A stretch of 64,000 bases of DNA from an uncultured Bacilli bacterium. Its GTDB lineage: Bacteria > Bacillota_I > Bacilli_A > RFN20 > CAG-288. The position numbers were made by a program, and so were the translations under genes. The first letter of the stretch is position 1, and each line of letters opens with the position of its first letter. Under the pieces are notes generated by a model, which saw nothing but the letters and a program-made list of their open reading frames with translations, was not told the DNA's origin and made no database searches. Shown here one piece after another: positions 31,083-39,771 of this stretch. The stretch is taken from the NCBI GenBank assembly GCA_944349335.1, contig CALVMW010000001.1:16309-80308 (forward strand), in the 5' to 3' direction.

Positions 31083-33029
31083 ATGGATAAGAACTATAAT
31101 GCGAGCAATCTTACAGTTTTGCACGGTCTAGAACCTGTTAGAGAAAGACCGGGTATGTATATCGGTTCAACTGACACTATCGGATTACATCATCTTGTTT
31201 GGGAGATTGTCGATAATGCCGTTGACGAAGCTAATGAAGGTTATGGTAAGAATATATTTGTAACAATACATGATGATGGTTCACTTGAAGTTGTCGACCA
31301 GGGTAGAGGTATTCCTTACGATTATAATAGCAAAGAAAAATTAAATGGTTTTCAGATCGTTTATCAAACTCTACACGGAGGTGGTAAGTTTTCTGGAGCT
31401 TCAAATTATAAATTTGCTGGTGGTCTTCATGGCGTCGGTGCTTCAGTTACTAATGCTTTATCACGTTATATGGAGATTCATTCTTTTCGTGATGGAACAG
31501 AACATTTTGGCCGTTTTGAGGATGGTGGCAAGAAGTTTTCTGGCGTGAAAGAGTTAGGCCAGACTACTAAAAGAGGAACTTCTGTCCGTTTTTATCCTGA
31601 CGATAGAATTTTTTCTGATATCATCTTTAGCTATGATAGAATCGCTTCCCATTTAGATGATCAAGCTTGTCTTACTAAAGGTGTAACATTTCATTTAGTT
31701 GATGAAAGAACTGGTCGAAAGCAAGATTTTTATTATAAAGATGGCTTATTAGAATATTTCCAGAGACACACAGCAAATCGCGAGTTATTATTTTCTCCTC
31801 TTCGCTTAGAAGGAACTTCTAGTGAAGGGATTAAAGTCGAATGTGTTTTAGGTTTTGTTAAAGATTATTATGATGAAAAAATAATTTCTTTTGCTAATGG
31901 TGTGAGAACTAGCGATGGTGGTTACCATGTAACTGGTTTAAAGAAAGCTTTAACAACTTCTTTTAACTCTTATGCTTTATCTCATTCATTATTAAAAAAG
32001 GATGAATCTTTAGATGGTGATTGTTTAAGAGAAGGTTTGATTGCGATACTTTCTTGTTGGGTTCCTGAAAAATTCTTACAGTTTGAAGGACAGACTAAAG
32101 GTAAATTAGGAACTAAAGAGGCGACAAATGCCGTATTTTCTATCATCGATAAAACTTTATCTTATCATTTAGAAGAACATTCGATCGAAACTAATGCTGT
32201 TGTCAAAAAGACTTTAGATGAGATGCGCATCCGTCAAAAAGCTGAGAATGAGAAGAAAAAAGAAAGAGAATTATTAAAAAATAAGGCTTCAAGTTATACT
32301 ATCTCGGATAAATTAACCCCTTGTTCTAGCAAAGATTATTCAAAGAATGAGCTATTTATCGTTGAAGGTAACTCAGCTGGTGGCTCTGCTAAAAACGGAC
32401 GTAATCCTGTCTATCAAGCGATTTTAGCTCTGAGAGGTAAACCTAAAAATACCACTGAGATTGAAGATGATAAAGTATTGCTAGGCAATAAAGAGATAGC
32501 TACTTTAATTTATACGATCGGAGCTGGTTTTGATTCTGATTTTAAGATTAAAGATATACATTATAATAAAGTTATTATTATGACTGATGCTGATGATGAT
32601 GGTAGTCATATTCAGTCTCTTCTTTTAACATTCTTCTATAATCATATGAAACCACTTATTTTAGAAGGTCATGTCTATATCGCCTGTCCTCCTTTGTATC
32701 GTGTCTATAATGGTAAAGAAGAGATTTATTGTTATGATGATAAAGACTTAAAGGAAGCGAAAGAAAAGATCGGTAAAGGTTATCATATAAACCGCTTTAA
32801 AGGTTTAGGTGAGATGAATTATGAACAATTAGCCTTGACGACTATGATGCCTTCTAATCGTAAACTTTTAAAAGTAGTTATCAATGATGACGAAGAGTGT
32901 AAGGAAAAAGTGAATATCTTCCTAGGGAAAGATTCAGATCGTAGAAAAGAGTGGATTGAAAATAATATCGACTTTACAACGAGCGATAATTTTATAGAAG
33001 AGGTGAAGAGTGAAAAAACAAAAGGTTGA
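31083..33029 (+). CDS. parE: DNA topoisomerase IV subunit B
   Basis: 648 residues. GHKL ATPase with EIVDNAVDEANEG, VVDQGRGIPYD and GGLHGVGASVTNALS; transducer domain; TOPRIM with EGNSAGGSAKNGR (Asn for the usual Asp in EGDSAGG) and MTDADDDGSHIQSLLLTFFY, whose IQ-LLLTFFY form is ParE rather than GyrB. Start ATG 31083 follows GAGGTG; an in-frame GTG at 31074 is that Shine-Dalgarno. Followed by parC with a 20-base overlap. Decatenates daughter chromosomes. Confidence 0.94.
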   Translation: MDKNYNASNLTVLHGLEPVRERPGMYIGSTDTIGLHHLVWEIVDNAVDEANEGYGKNIFVTIHDDGSLEVVDQGRGIPYDYNSKEKLNGFQIVYQTLHGGGKFSGASNYKFAGGLHGVGASVTNALSRYMEIHSFRDGTEHFGRFEDGGKKFSGVKELGQTTKRGTSVRFYPDDRIFSDIIFSYDRIASHLDDQACLTKGVTFHLVDERTGRKQDFYYKDGLLEYFQRHTANRELLFSPLRLEGTSSEGIKVECVLGFVKDYYDEKIISFANGVRTSDGGYHVTGLKKALTTSFNSYALSHSLLKKDESLDGDCLREGLIAILSCWVPEKFLQFEGQTKGKLGTKEATNAVFSIIDKTLSYHLEEHSIETNAVVKKTLDEMRIRQKAENEKKKERELLKNKASSYTISDKLTPCSSKDYSKNELFIVEGNSAGGSAKNGRNPVYQAILALRGKPKNTTEIEDDKVLLGNKEIATLIYTIGAGFDSDFKIKDIHYNKVIIMTDADDDGSHIQSLLLTFFYNHMKPLILEGHVYIACPPLYRVYNGKEEIYCYDDKDLKEAKEKIGKGYHINRFKGLGEMNYEQLALTTMMPSNRKLLKVVINDDEECKEKVNIFLGKDSDRRKEWIENNIDFTTSDNFIEEVKSEKTKG

Positions 33030-35595
33030 GAATATTATCGAAAATATCGTCCCTCAAGACATGGATGAAGTCTTGATAGGGGCATTTAATCGTTACGCGA
33101 AGATCGTCATAACTGATAGAGCGATACCAGATTGTCGCGATGGCCTTAAGCCGGTTCAAAGACGTATCATTTATTCGATGTTTAAAAAAGGCTATCTATC
33201 TACAAAGCCGACAGTTAAATGTGCGACTATTGTTGGTGATATTATGGGTCATTATCACCCGCACGGCGATTCATCGATCTATGAGGCTTTAGTCCATTTA
33301 TCACAGCCCTGGAAGTGTTCGGCTCCTTTAGTTTCTTTCCAAGGTAATAATGGTGGCTTAGATAACGATATGCCTGCTGATAAGCGTTATACTGAAGCTA
33401 AACTTTCTCCTCTAGCTGACTATATGGTTAAAGATATAGAGAAGAATACAGTCACTATGGTTCCTACTTTCGATGATATGAATTTAGAACCGACTGTTCT
33501 CCCTTCCCGCTTTCCTAATCTTTTAGTCAATGGTACACAAGGTATCGCTGTCGGTTCTTCTACTTGTATTCCTACTCATAATCTTTCTGAAGTTATCGAA
33601 GCGACTATTTATAGGATAAGTCATAAAAGAGCTAATCTTGACGACATGCTTAATTTCATCAAAGGACCTGATTTTCCAACCGGTGGCATAATCGATGATA
33701 AAAAAGCTTTGCGCAAGATTTATGAAGAAGGTAAAGGTTCTTTTTATCTTTATGCTCACGCTTATATCGATGAAGAAAAGAATGCGATCATCATTGATGA
33801 ATTACCTTATGGTGTAATTAAAAAAGAGCTCGTGATGACGCTTAATAAGAGGAAAGAGAGCGATAATCTTAATAATATTGAGGAGATTTTAGATGAATCT
33901 GCTAAAGGTTATGTTCGCATCTCAATCAATCTTAAACAAGGTTCAAGCGCTCAAGACCTCTTAAATTATTTACAACAGAAAGGGTTATTGAAAACAACTA
34001 TCGCTTGTAATCTTCTCGCTATTTATAAAGGGCATCCCAAAACAATGTCCTTGCTCGAACTTATCGATGCCTATATCGAACATCAAAGAGAAGTAGAAAA
34101 TAAAGCGACCTTATATGATCTTGACGTCGCTAAAAGAAGATTAGAGATAGTAGATGGCCTTCTTAAAGTCACCTCAATACTTGATGAAGTAATTGCTAAA
34201 ATTCGTAAATGCAACGGTAAAGAAAGCGTTAAAAAGATGTTGATGAGCGATTATAGTTTTACGGAAAATCAGAGTGAAGCTATCGCTATGTTACCTCTTT
34301 ATCGCTTATCAAATACCGATATTGTCGCTTTAGAGAATGAAAATAAAGAGTTATTAAAGAATATCGATCTTTATAATAGTTATCTATCTGATCCTGATAA
34401 ATTAGATCGTAAGATCATCTCTTCATTAAAAGAGATTGAAAAGAAGTTTTCTTCTCCTCGTAGAACTGTAATAACGGAAGAGAAACTAACTTTTTCTACT
34501 GTTGATCAAACTAAATTGATCGCCAAAGAAGACTGTGTTGTCTCCTTAACTTATGATGGCTATGCCAAAAGAACTTCTCCTAAATCGTATAAAGCCTTCG
34601 CTGATAGTGAAAGCTATACTCTCCCTAAAACCAAAGCTGGAGACCATGTTGTCTTTTTACATCAAGCCTCCACTCATGACTCTTTATTATTATTTACTAA
34701 TAAAGGTAATTATGCCTATTTACCCGTATATTTTTTACCGGATATCAAATGGAAAGAAGAAGGTAAGCATCTTAATAATTTGATAACCTTAAAGAATGAC
34801 GAGAAGATTGTTCGCTGCTTCTTAGTAAATGATTTTAGGGATGATATTAATGTCGCTATCTTAACTTCTTCTAACAAGATTAAAAGAACTAAGTTAAGTG
34901 AGTTTAAACAGTCCACTTTAACTAAGAGAACCCTAAGATGCTGTAAGCTTATCAATGAGAAAGATTCACTTGTCGATGTCGCTTTTACTACCGGTAACTC
35001 TGACCTTATTGTTGTTGATAAGATGGGTAGAGCTTCTCGCTATAATGAAAATGAAGTTCCTTTAGTCTCTTTAACTGCTATCGGTGTTAAAGCTCTTGCT
35101 TCAAGCATAGATAATTCTCCTCTAGTTTCTTTGATCTCTTTAACTTCAAAAGAAGTTTCACTACTATTAGTTGTTTCAAATAGAAGAGCTTGTAGACTGA
35201 TATCGACAGCGAAGATTCAATCTAGTGAAAGATTAGGTGCTAAGGTGAACTTAGTGAGAATATTCAAGAAAAATCCGATGAATATTATCTCTGTTAACAA
35301 GATTAAAAAGGATAAGAATACTCCTTCATTTGCTTCCGTTACTTCACAGGAAGAAAGAGCGAGCATCGATTTAGCTGACTTATCACCTATCGATCTTAAC
35401 TCAGAGATGCGCGAAAATATTCCTTTAGATAGTAAAAATGAAATCATCGGTGTTGATAATCTAGGTGAGATCATCGATGAATCTTTTGAGAGTGAAGCGA
35501 GCACAGTAAAAGTCAACAAAGTAAAAGCCAAGGTTGATAAAGCGGATACACAGCTTTCTTTATTCGATCTCTTTGAAAAAGAGAGAAATCAATAA
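33010..35595 (+). CDS. parC: DNA topoisomerase IV subunit A
   Basis: 861 residues. Breakage-reunion domain with DGLKPVQRRI, GHYHPHGDSSIYEA (QRDR Ser/Glu positions are the drug-sensitive type), catalytic Tyr in MPADKRYTEAKLS, and NGTQGIAVGSSTCIPTHN; coiled-coil region about 355-480; C-terminal beta-pinwheel repeats from about 500; a Lys-rich tail ends in QLSLFDLF, which resembles a sliding-clamp-binding motif. GTG start 33010 behind AGGTG, inside parE. Works with ParE in chromosome segregation. Confidence 0.93.
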   Translation: MKKQKVENIIENIVPQDMDEVLIGAFNRYAKIVITDRAIPDCRDGLKPVQRRIIYSMFKKGYLSTKPTVKCATIVGDIMGHYHPHGDSSIYEALVHLSQPWKCSAPLVSFQGNNGGLDNDMPADKRYTEAKLSPLADYMVKDIEKNTVTMVPTFDDMNLEPTVLPSRFPNLLVNGTQGIAVGSSTCIPTHNLSEVIEATIYRISHKRANLDDMLNFIKGPDFPTGGIIDDKKALRKIYEEGKGSFYLYAHAYIDEEKNAIIIDELPYGVIKKELVMTLNKRKESDNLNNIEEILDESAKGYVRISINLKQGSSAQDLLNYLQQKGLLKTTIACNLLAIYKGHPKTMSLLELIDAYIEHQREVENKATLYDLDVAKRRLEIVDGLLKVTSILDEVIAKIRKCNGKESVKKMLMSDYSFTENQSEAIAMLPLYRLSNTDIVALENENKELLKNIDLYNSYLSDPDKLDRKIISSLKEIEKKFSSPRRTVITEEKLTFSTVDQTKLIAKEDCVVSLTYDGYAKRTSPKSYKAFADSESYTLPKTKAGDHVVFLHQASTHDSLLLFTNKGNYAYLPVYFLPDIKWKEEGKHLNNLITLKNDEKIVRCFLVNDFRDDINVAILTSSNKIKRTKLSEFKQSTLTKRTLRCCKLINEKDSLVDVAFTTGNSDLIVVDKMGRASRYNENEVPLVSLTAIGVKALASSIDNSPLVSLISLTSKEVSLLLVVSNRRACRLISTAKIQSSERLGAKVNLVRIFKKNPMNIISVNKIKKDKNTPSFASVTSQEERASIDLADLSPIDLNSEMRENIPLDSKNEIIGVDNLGEIIDESFESEASTVKVNKVKAKVDKADTQLSLFDLFEKERNQ

Positions 35596-35617
35596 TATTT
35601 TTGATATACTTATAAAG

Positions 35618-36148
35618 ATGAAAAAAAACAAAAGTCAATTCTATGCTAAGAGCATCTATTCTATCGATTTAGCCTTTTACATCAAAGAGAGAGTTAAATA
35701 TGTTATTATCGATATTGATAATACTCTCGATCCCTATTCTTCTTTATCTCCATCATTAAAAGCTCATAAGCTAATCAATAAACTTATGAAGATCGGGTTA
35801 AAAGTCATCTTAATCTCTAATAACAGGCTTAAAAAAGTGTCTTCTTATGCTAAAGACTTAAATGTCCCTTATTTAGCTTCTAGCCATAAAAGAGCAGGTA
35901 ATAAGATCAAAAACTATCTTGAACAAAATGGCATTAAGGTCAGTGATTGTCTTTTTATCGGTGATCAGGTCTTTACTGATTTAGCTTATATTAACCGGTT
36001 AGGTGGAAAAGGTGTTCTTGTTGATCCTCTTAGTAATGAAGATCATATCGTCACAAAGATTTTCCGTCCACTTGATAATTATTTAAGAAATAAGTGGAAG
36101 AATGAAGGCAGATTAGGACAGAAATGTCCAGAAAGGGAGGTAGTATAA
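35618..36148 (+). CDS. yqeG: YqeG-family HAD phosphatase
   Basis: 176 residues. HAD motif I DIDNTLDPY, motif II ILISNN, and motif IV GDQVFTDLAYINRLGGK place it in the HAD IIIA (YqeG/GEP4-like) group, related to phosphatidylglycerophosphate phosphatases. Start ATG 35618 is chosen because YqeG proteins begin shortly before the DxDNT block; an ORF extension to 35534 would overlap parC by 60 bases. It heads the yqeG-yqeH-(nadD/yqeK)-rsfS block of Firmicutes; stop and yqeH start overlap by one base. Confidence 0.87.
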   Translation: MKKNKSQFYAKSIYSIDLAFYIKERVKYVIIDIDNTLDPYSSLSPSLKAHKLINKLMKIGLKVILISNNRLKKVSSYAKDLNVPYLASSHKRAGNKIKNYLEQNGIKVSDCLFIGDQVFTDLAYINRLGGKGVLVDPLSNEDHIVTKIFRPLDNYLRNKWKNEGRLGQKCPEREVV

Positions 36149-37299
36149 TGTTTAAAAAACCAAAAAGTAGTGGTGTCACTGCTGAGATCAGAGTCCGTCG
36201 TTGCTACGGTTGTGGTGCTATTTTGCAAGACCAAGATCCGGAGGAAGTCGGCTATATTCCCCCTGAAAAGTTTGCGACTGGCGAAGAAGCTTTATGCCAA
36301 AGATGCTATAAGCTTCGTCACTATTCAACCATGAAGAAGACTTCTTCTATCGATATTGACTATGCGACAATCTTAGCTGATGCCAAAGATAATGAAGCTT
36401 TAGTTGTCTATGTTTTGAATGCTTTCTGTTTAACAAGTTCGCTTATCCCTTCGATCGGTAAATATCTATCTGATAACGTCCTTGTTGTTGTCAATAAGAG
36501 AGATATTTTACCCAAGAATTATTCTGAGGATTATATTAAAGCTTACGTAACAAAAGCCTTAGAAAAAGAAAAGATTAAACCTCTTGATATCATCTTAACT
36601 TCTTCTGCTAAAGAATATAATATCGATGAGATAATCAAAGAGATCAAAGCTTATAGAAATGATAAGAGCGTCTATTTTATCGGTGCCTATCAAGTCGGTA
36701 AATCTTCCTTAATCAATTGCTTACTTCGCAAATATATCAACTCTACTGATAAGATGATCACAACTTCTCCCTATCCTGGTACAACTTTAGATGTTATCTC
36801 AATTCCGATTGATGATAATTCCTACATTTATGATACTCCTGGTATTTATAATGAAAAATCAATCATCTCTTTTGTTGAGCCTGAACAAGTAAAATATATT
36901 ATTCCTCGTTCAGAAATTAAGCCTGAAGTATACCAGACAAAAGATGGTCAATCCTTCCTTTTCTCTAATCTTGCGAGGATCGATATGCTCTCTGGAGAAA
37001 AGTGCGATATCACTGTCTATAAATCTAATGATATCACTATCGATAGATGTAAAACGCTAAAAGCTGACGCCTCTTTTAAGGAATTAGCTATGAATAAGGA
37101 TGTTGTCCCTCATACAGACAAGGTTCAAGATATCGCTGATTTAGATCATTATGACTTCAAGGTTGAAAAAGAAGGTTTCTACCGCATCCGTATCGTCGGC
37201 TTAGGCTTCATCGAATTTAAAGGTATCGATCAAGAGTTTAGAATATATGCTCCTAAAGGTGTGGAAATCTTTATGGAAGAGACTTCTATTGTTTTATGA
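36148..37299 (+). CDS. yqeH: Circularly permuted ribosome-assembly GTPase YqeH
   Basis: 383 residues. N-terminal zinc finger RCYGCGAIL...LCQRCYKLRHY, then the permuted order G4 (VNKRDIL), G5 (TSSAKE), G1 (GAYQVGKSSLIN), G3 (YDTPGI), and a C-terminal TRAP-like domain. YqeH is needed for 30S assembly. ATG 36148 lies 6 bases after GGGAGG; an earlier in-frame ATG 36124 was rejected. It overlaps the next gene by 4 bases. In Bacillus aroE and yhbY come next; both are missing. Confidence 0.95.
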   Translation: MFKKPKSSGVTAEIRVRRCYGCGAILQDQDPEEVGYIPPEKFATGEEALCQRCYKLRHYSTMKKTSSIDIDYATILADAKDNEALVVYVLNAFCLTSSLIPSIGKYLSDNVLVVVNKRDILPKNYSEDYIKAYVTKALEKEKIKPLDIILTSSAKEYNIDEIIKEIKAYRNDKSVYFIGAYQVGKSSLINCLLRKYINSTDKMITTSPYPGTTLDVISIPIDDNSYIYDTPGIYNEKSIISFVEPEQVKYIIPRSEIKPEVYQTKDGQSFLFSNLARIDMLSGEKCDITVYKSNDITIDRCKTLKADASFKELAMNKDVVPHTDKVQDIADLDHYDFKVEKEGFYRIRIVGLGFIEFKGIDQEFRIYAPKGVEIFMEETSIVL

Positions 37300-38207
37300 C
37301 TCTAGTTTCTGCTTTTGATCCTATTGATATTGAAGATATAAAAGTAATTAAAAAGATACATAGATTAACAGGTAAAAAAGTATTTTTATCTCTACTTAAA
37401 GATGGAATAGCATCTTATAAATATAGATATGAGATGTTACAACAAGTAAAAGAAGATTTACCATATATTGAAATCGCTAGTAAAGATGAAAAACTTCTTA
37501 TCTATGATGAAAAGAAAAATGCTTATATTAAAGATGGAAGAGAATTTTATAAGCGTAAAATCAATAAAGAAGAAATCCGTAGAGGTAAAAATATGCATAT
37601 ACCTTCTAAGGTATTTACTTTTATCTGCACTAATAAAATTTACTTTGCGGATATTCTTTCATCATACTTAACAAATAGTCGTTACGAGCATTCTTGTAGA
37701 GTTGCTATCACTGCTTTTAATATTGCTAAAAATTATAGATTTGATAAGTATTTAGCATTGCAAGCTGGTTTATTCCATGATAGCGGCAGAAATCTTAAAA
37801 CAGATAAGCAGATCAGCATCTTAAAAAAGATGAATATTGATACATCGTTATTTCCACAGTATTCTTATCATCAATTTTCTTCTGCTTATCTTGCTAGACA
37901 TAACTTTGGTATCGAGGATAAAAAGGTTTTAAATGCTATAAAATATCACTGCACAGGCTATAAGAAGATGAGCTTACTAGAAATGTGTATTTATGTCAGT
38001 GATAAATGTGAGCCTGGTCGAAAATTTCCGACTGAAGAAGTCTATAATACTGCAAAAATAGATTTAGAAAAAGCCCTTATTATGACTTTAAAAGAACAGG
38101 TTGAAGTATATAAAAAATTGAATATTGATCCCTGTTCAAATCCTTATACTAAAGCGATGTATCAAAAATATATACCTGATTATTTTAAAGGAGGACAGGA
38201 TGATTAA
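37296..38207 (+). CDS. yqeK: Degenerate NadD domain fused to YqeK HD phosphohydrolase
   Basis: 303 residues. Residues 110-300 are YqeK (symmetric Ap4A hydrolase type): YEHSCRVAITA, LFHDSGRNL (HD at 161-162), YHQFSSAYLAR, IKYHCTGYKKMS, CIYVSDKCEPGRKF; metal residues are all present. Residues 1-110 align by position with nicotinate-nucleotide adenylyltransferase NadD, which normally precedes yqeK: FDPIDIEDI replaces FDPxHxGHL, and KINKEEIRRGKNMHIPSKVFTFICTNKIY matches (in pieces) ISSTxIRxxxxxGxx...LVPxxVxxYIxxNxLY. The HxGH nucleotide site is lost, so adenylyltransferase activity is unlikely. NadD-YqeK fusions exist in Mycoplasma (from memory); the decay is the odd part. Confidence 0.82.
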   Translation: MTLVSAFDPIDIEDIKVIKKIHRLTGKKVFLSLLKDGIASYKYRYEMLQQVKEDLPYIEIASKDEKLLIYDEKKNAYIKDGREFYKRKINKEEIRRGKNMHIPSKVFTFICTNKIYFADILSSYLTNSRYEHSCRVAITAFNIAKNYRFDKYLALQAGLFHDSGRNLKTDKQISILKKMNIDTSLFPQYSYHQFSSAYLARHNFGIEDKKVLNAIKYHCTGYKKMSLLEMCIYVSDKCEPGRKFPTEEVYNTAKIDLEKALIMTLKEQVEVYKKLNIDPCSNPYTKAMYQKYIPDYFKGGQDD

Positions 38208-38622
38208 AACTAAATCTTCTTTACAGATTGAAGATAAAGGAACGATTAAAGCAAAAAGAGTTTTAAATGTTGCAAGCGATTTATCGTGGAATTATGGTGA
38301 AGATGTCATCGTCTATGATGTAAGAAATAAATCACCATTTATTTCATATTATATAGTCTGCTCAGCTTCTAACGATCATCGCTTACAATCTTTAGTATCT
38401 GTTGCTGAAGAAAGTCTATATGATAATTTTTTTGATCTTTCACATAAAGAAGGACGCAACGGCTCTACCTGGATATTGCTTGATGCCAAAGAAGTAGTTG
38501 TTCAATTATTTACTAAGTCTATGAGAGAAGAAGTAAAATTTGATGATTTATATTTAGATTGTCCTCATAAAAGAGTCGAAACTTTAGAAGAGCCTAATTA
38601 TCCAAAGAGAAAAAGAGCATGA
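38200..38622 (+). CDS. rsfS: Ribosomal silencing factor RsfS
   Basis: 140 residues. RsfS binds L14 on the large subunit and blocks subunit joining in starvation. The core is clear: AKRVLNVASDLSWNYGEDVIVYDVR, PFISYYIVCSASNDHRLQSLV (in parts), EGRNGSTWILLDAKEVVVQLFT, with the W..LD...VVVH/Q.F block diagnostic. Start ATG 38200 with AAGGAGG at 38188-38194; an upstream in-frame ATG 38125 lies within the preceding gene. Follows YqeK as in most Firmicutes. Confidence 0.93.
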   Translation: MIKTKSSLQIEDKGTIKAKRVLNVASDLSWNYGEDVIVYDVRNKSPFISYYIVCSASNDHRLQSLVSVAEESLYDNFFDLSHKEGRNGSTWILLDAKEVVVQLFTKSMREEVKFDDLYLDCPHKRVETLEEPNYPKRKRA

Positions 38623-39314
38623 ACATCTTATTATTAGTCGCCACAGATGAAGAGTTTGAAGCTACTAAAAAGCTTTATCCGTTCATTGAAAAAAGATTTG
38701 ATGACTTAACTTATTATCTATATTCTAATAAAAATAATAATCTTATCTTTTTAAAAGGCGGAGTTGGAAAATCTAATATGGCTTATCGAATAGGTAAGAT
38801 CAGTGCCTTATATCCTTTTAGTGAGAAAGATTTAATTATAAATACTGGACTGGCGGCTTCTTTAAATCCTAACTGTTCAGTTTACGATATCGTAATTGCC
38901 GATAAATGTGCATACTATGATGTAGATGTTACTTTAATTGATCACACCCAAATAGGTAAATTACCTGACCTTCCTTTATTTTTTGAAAGTGAGAATGAGC
39001 TTATAAATAAGTATGCAAAAGAGTTAAATTTTAAAGTTGGTCATATTGTTAGCGGTGATCGCTTCATTGCTAATGAAAATCTTCCAGAAAACTTAGAACT
39101 CAATTTTGATAAACCTCTTGCGATTGATATGGAATCAGCTTGCGTAGCTCATATCGCTTATTTAATGAAAGTTCCATCTCTTATTATTCGTACAATCTCT
39201 GATATCGCAATTGAAAGTATTAAAACTAACACTTATGAAATTGATATAAGTAAGAAATGCCAAGAGTTAGTTTTAAAAGTTAAAAATATAATCGATGAGT
39301 ATCTTAGTAAATAA
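38619..39314 (+). CDS. mtnN: 5'-methylthioadenosine/S-adenosylhomocysteine nucleosidase
   Basis: 231 residues, PNP/UDP phosphorylase superfamily. Family landmarks: GGVGKSNMAYRIG, INTGLAASL, DIVIADKCAYYDVDVT, IVSGDRFI, DMESACVAHIAY and IIRTISDIA, with the catalytic Glu in MES and Asp in SD. Releases adenine from MTA and SAH, feeding Apt. It overlaps rsfS by 4 bases and is the last gene of the parE-mtnN run, followed by a terminator at 39447. Confidence 0.88.
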   Translation: MNILLLVATDEEFEATKKLYPFIEKRFDDLTYYLYSNKNNNLIFLKGGVGKSNMAYRIGKISALYPFSEKDLIINTGLAASLNPNCSVYDIVIADKCAYYDVDVTLIDHTQIGKLPDLPLFFESENELINKYAKELNFKVGHIVSGDRFIANENLPENLELNFDKPLAIDMESACVAHIAYLMKVPSLIIRTISDIAIESIKTNTYEIDISKKCQELVLKVKNIIDEYLSK

Positions 39315-39315
39315 A

Positions 39316-39771
39316 TAGTACTAATTATATACTAAAAGTAAATTAAAGCATTAAAGAAGCTGATTAGTATTATTATACCTAATATCTATTTATATAATTT
39401 AGTACTAAAGTAGTATTAAATTATCATACACATATATATGATAATTAAGGGTAGAAATACCCTTTTTAATATAGTTTACTAACTTCGTATAATATTTATT
39501 ATGTTAATAAAAATAATTAAATGAAAATGAATGTTGATTATAGTAGTATTATGGTACTAATTTAATACTATCAATACTGGTTATTTACCATTTTATTACT
39601 AGTATTTTCGATGGTATAAATATTATGTCAATTAGCAACTTGATTATGACTATATTAAATTAAATAGTATCTAAATAGTACTATTTTCTTACTATAATAA
39701 CTTTAGTTGTTTTATAGTACTAATATAATACTAATTGTTAATAGTTTTTATTTAGTACTACTTTAATACTA
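39316..39771. repeat. Array of TAGTACTA-type palindromes in a non-coding gap
   Basis: The 454-base stretch between convergent genes holds no plausible ORF or RNA gene I recognise but is filled with copies of TAGTACTA or one-off variants. Six composite units TAGTACTA-N3-TARTAYTA (two palindromes at exactly 11-bp pitch) start at 39316, 39400, 39552, 39665, 39715 and 39753; single copies lie at 39365, 39544 and 39597 (TACTAGTA). The central G/C positions and the 3-base spacers vary while the palindromes are kept. The last unit runs into the permease stop codon. A 9-bp inverted repeat (39420-39428/39437-39445) and the mtnN terminator lie within. The 11-bp phasing suggests a DNA-binding protein contacting one face of the helix. 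Function unknown. Confidence 0.85.
39447..39467 (+). terminator. Terminator downstream of mtnN
   Basis: Stem AAGGGTA/TACCCTT (39447-39453 with 39458-39464), GAAA tetraloop, T tract to 39467. It lies 132 bases past mtnN, inside the palindrome array. Confidence 0.7.

Noticed and set aside
35534..35617. N-terminal extension of YqeG into parC
   Set aside because: The added residues are parC in another frame; YqeG proteins start shortly before the DxDNT motif.
36124..36147. Longer YqeH starting at ATG 36124
   Set aside because: GGGAGG sits between this ATG and ATG 36148, so the later start has the proper ribosome site.
38125..38199. Longer RsfS starting at ATG 38125
   Set aside because: This lies within the YqeK frame; AAGGAGG is positioned for ATG 38200, where RsfS homology begins.
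39316..39771. CRISPR array
   Set aside because: The repeats are 8-bp palindromes with 3-base spacers, not 24-40 bp repeats with unique spacers, and no cas genes are nearby.
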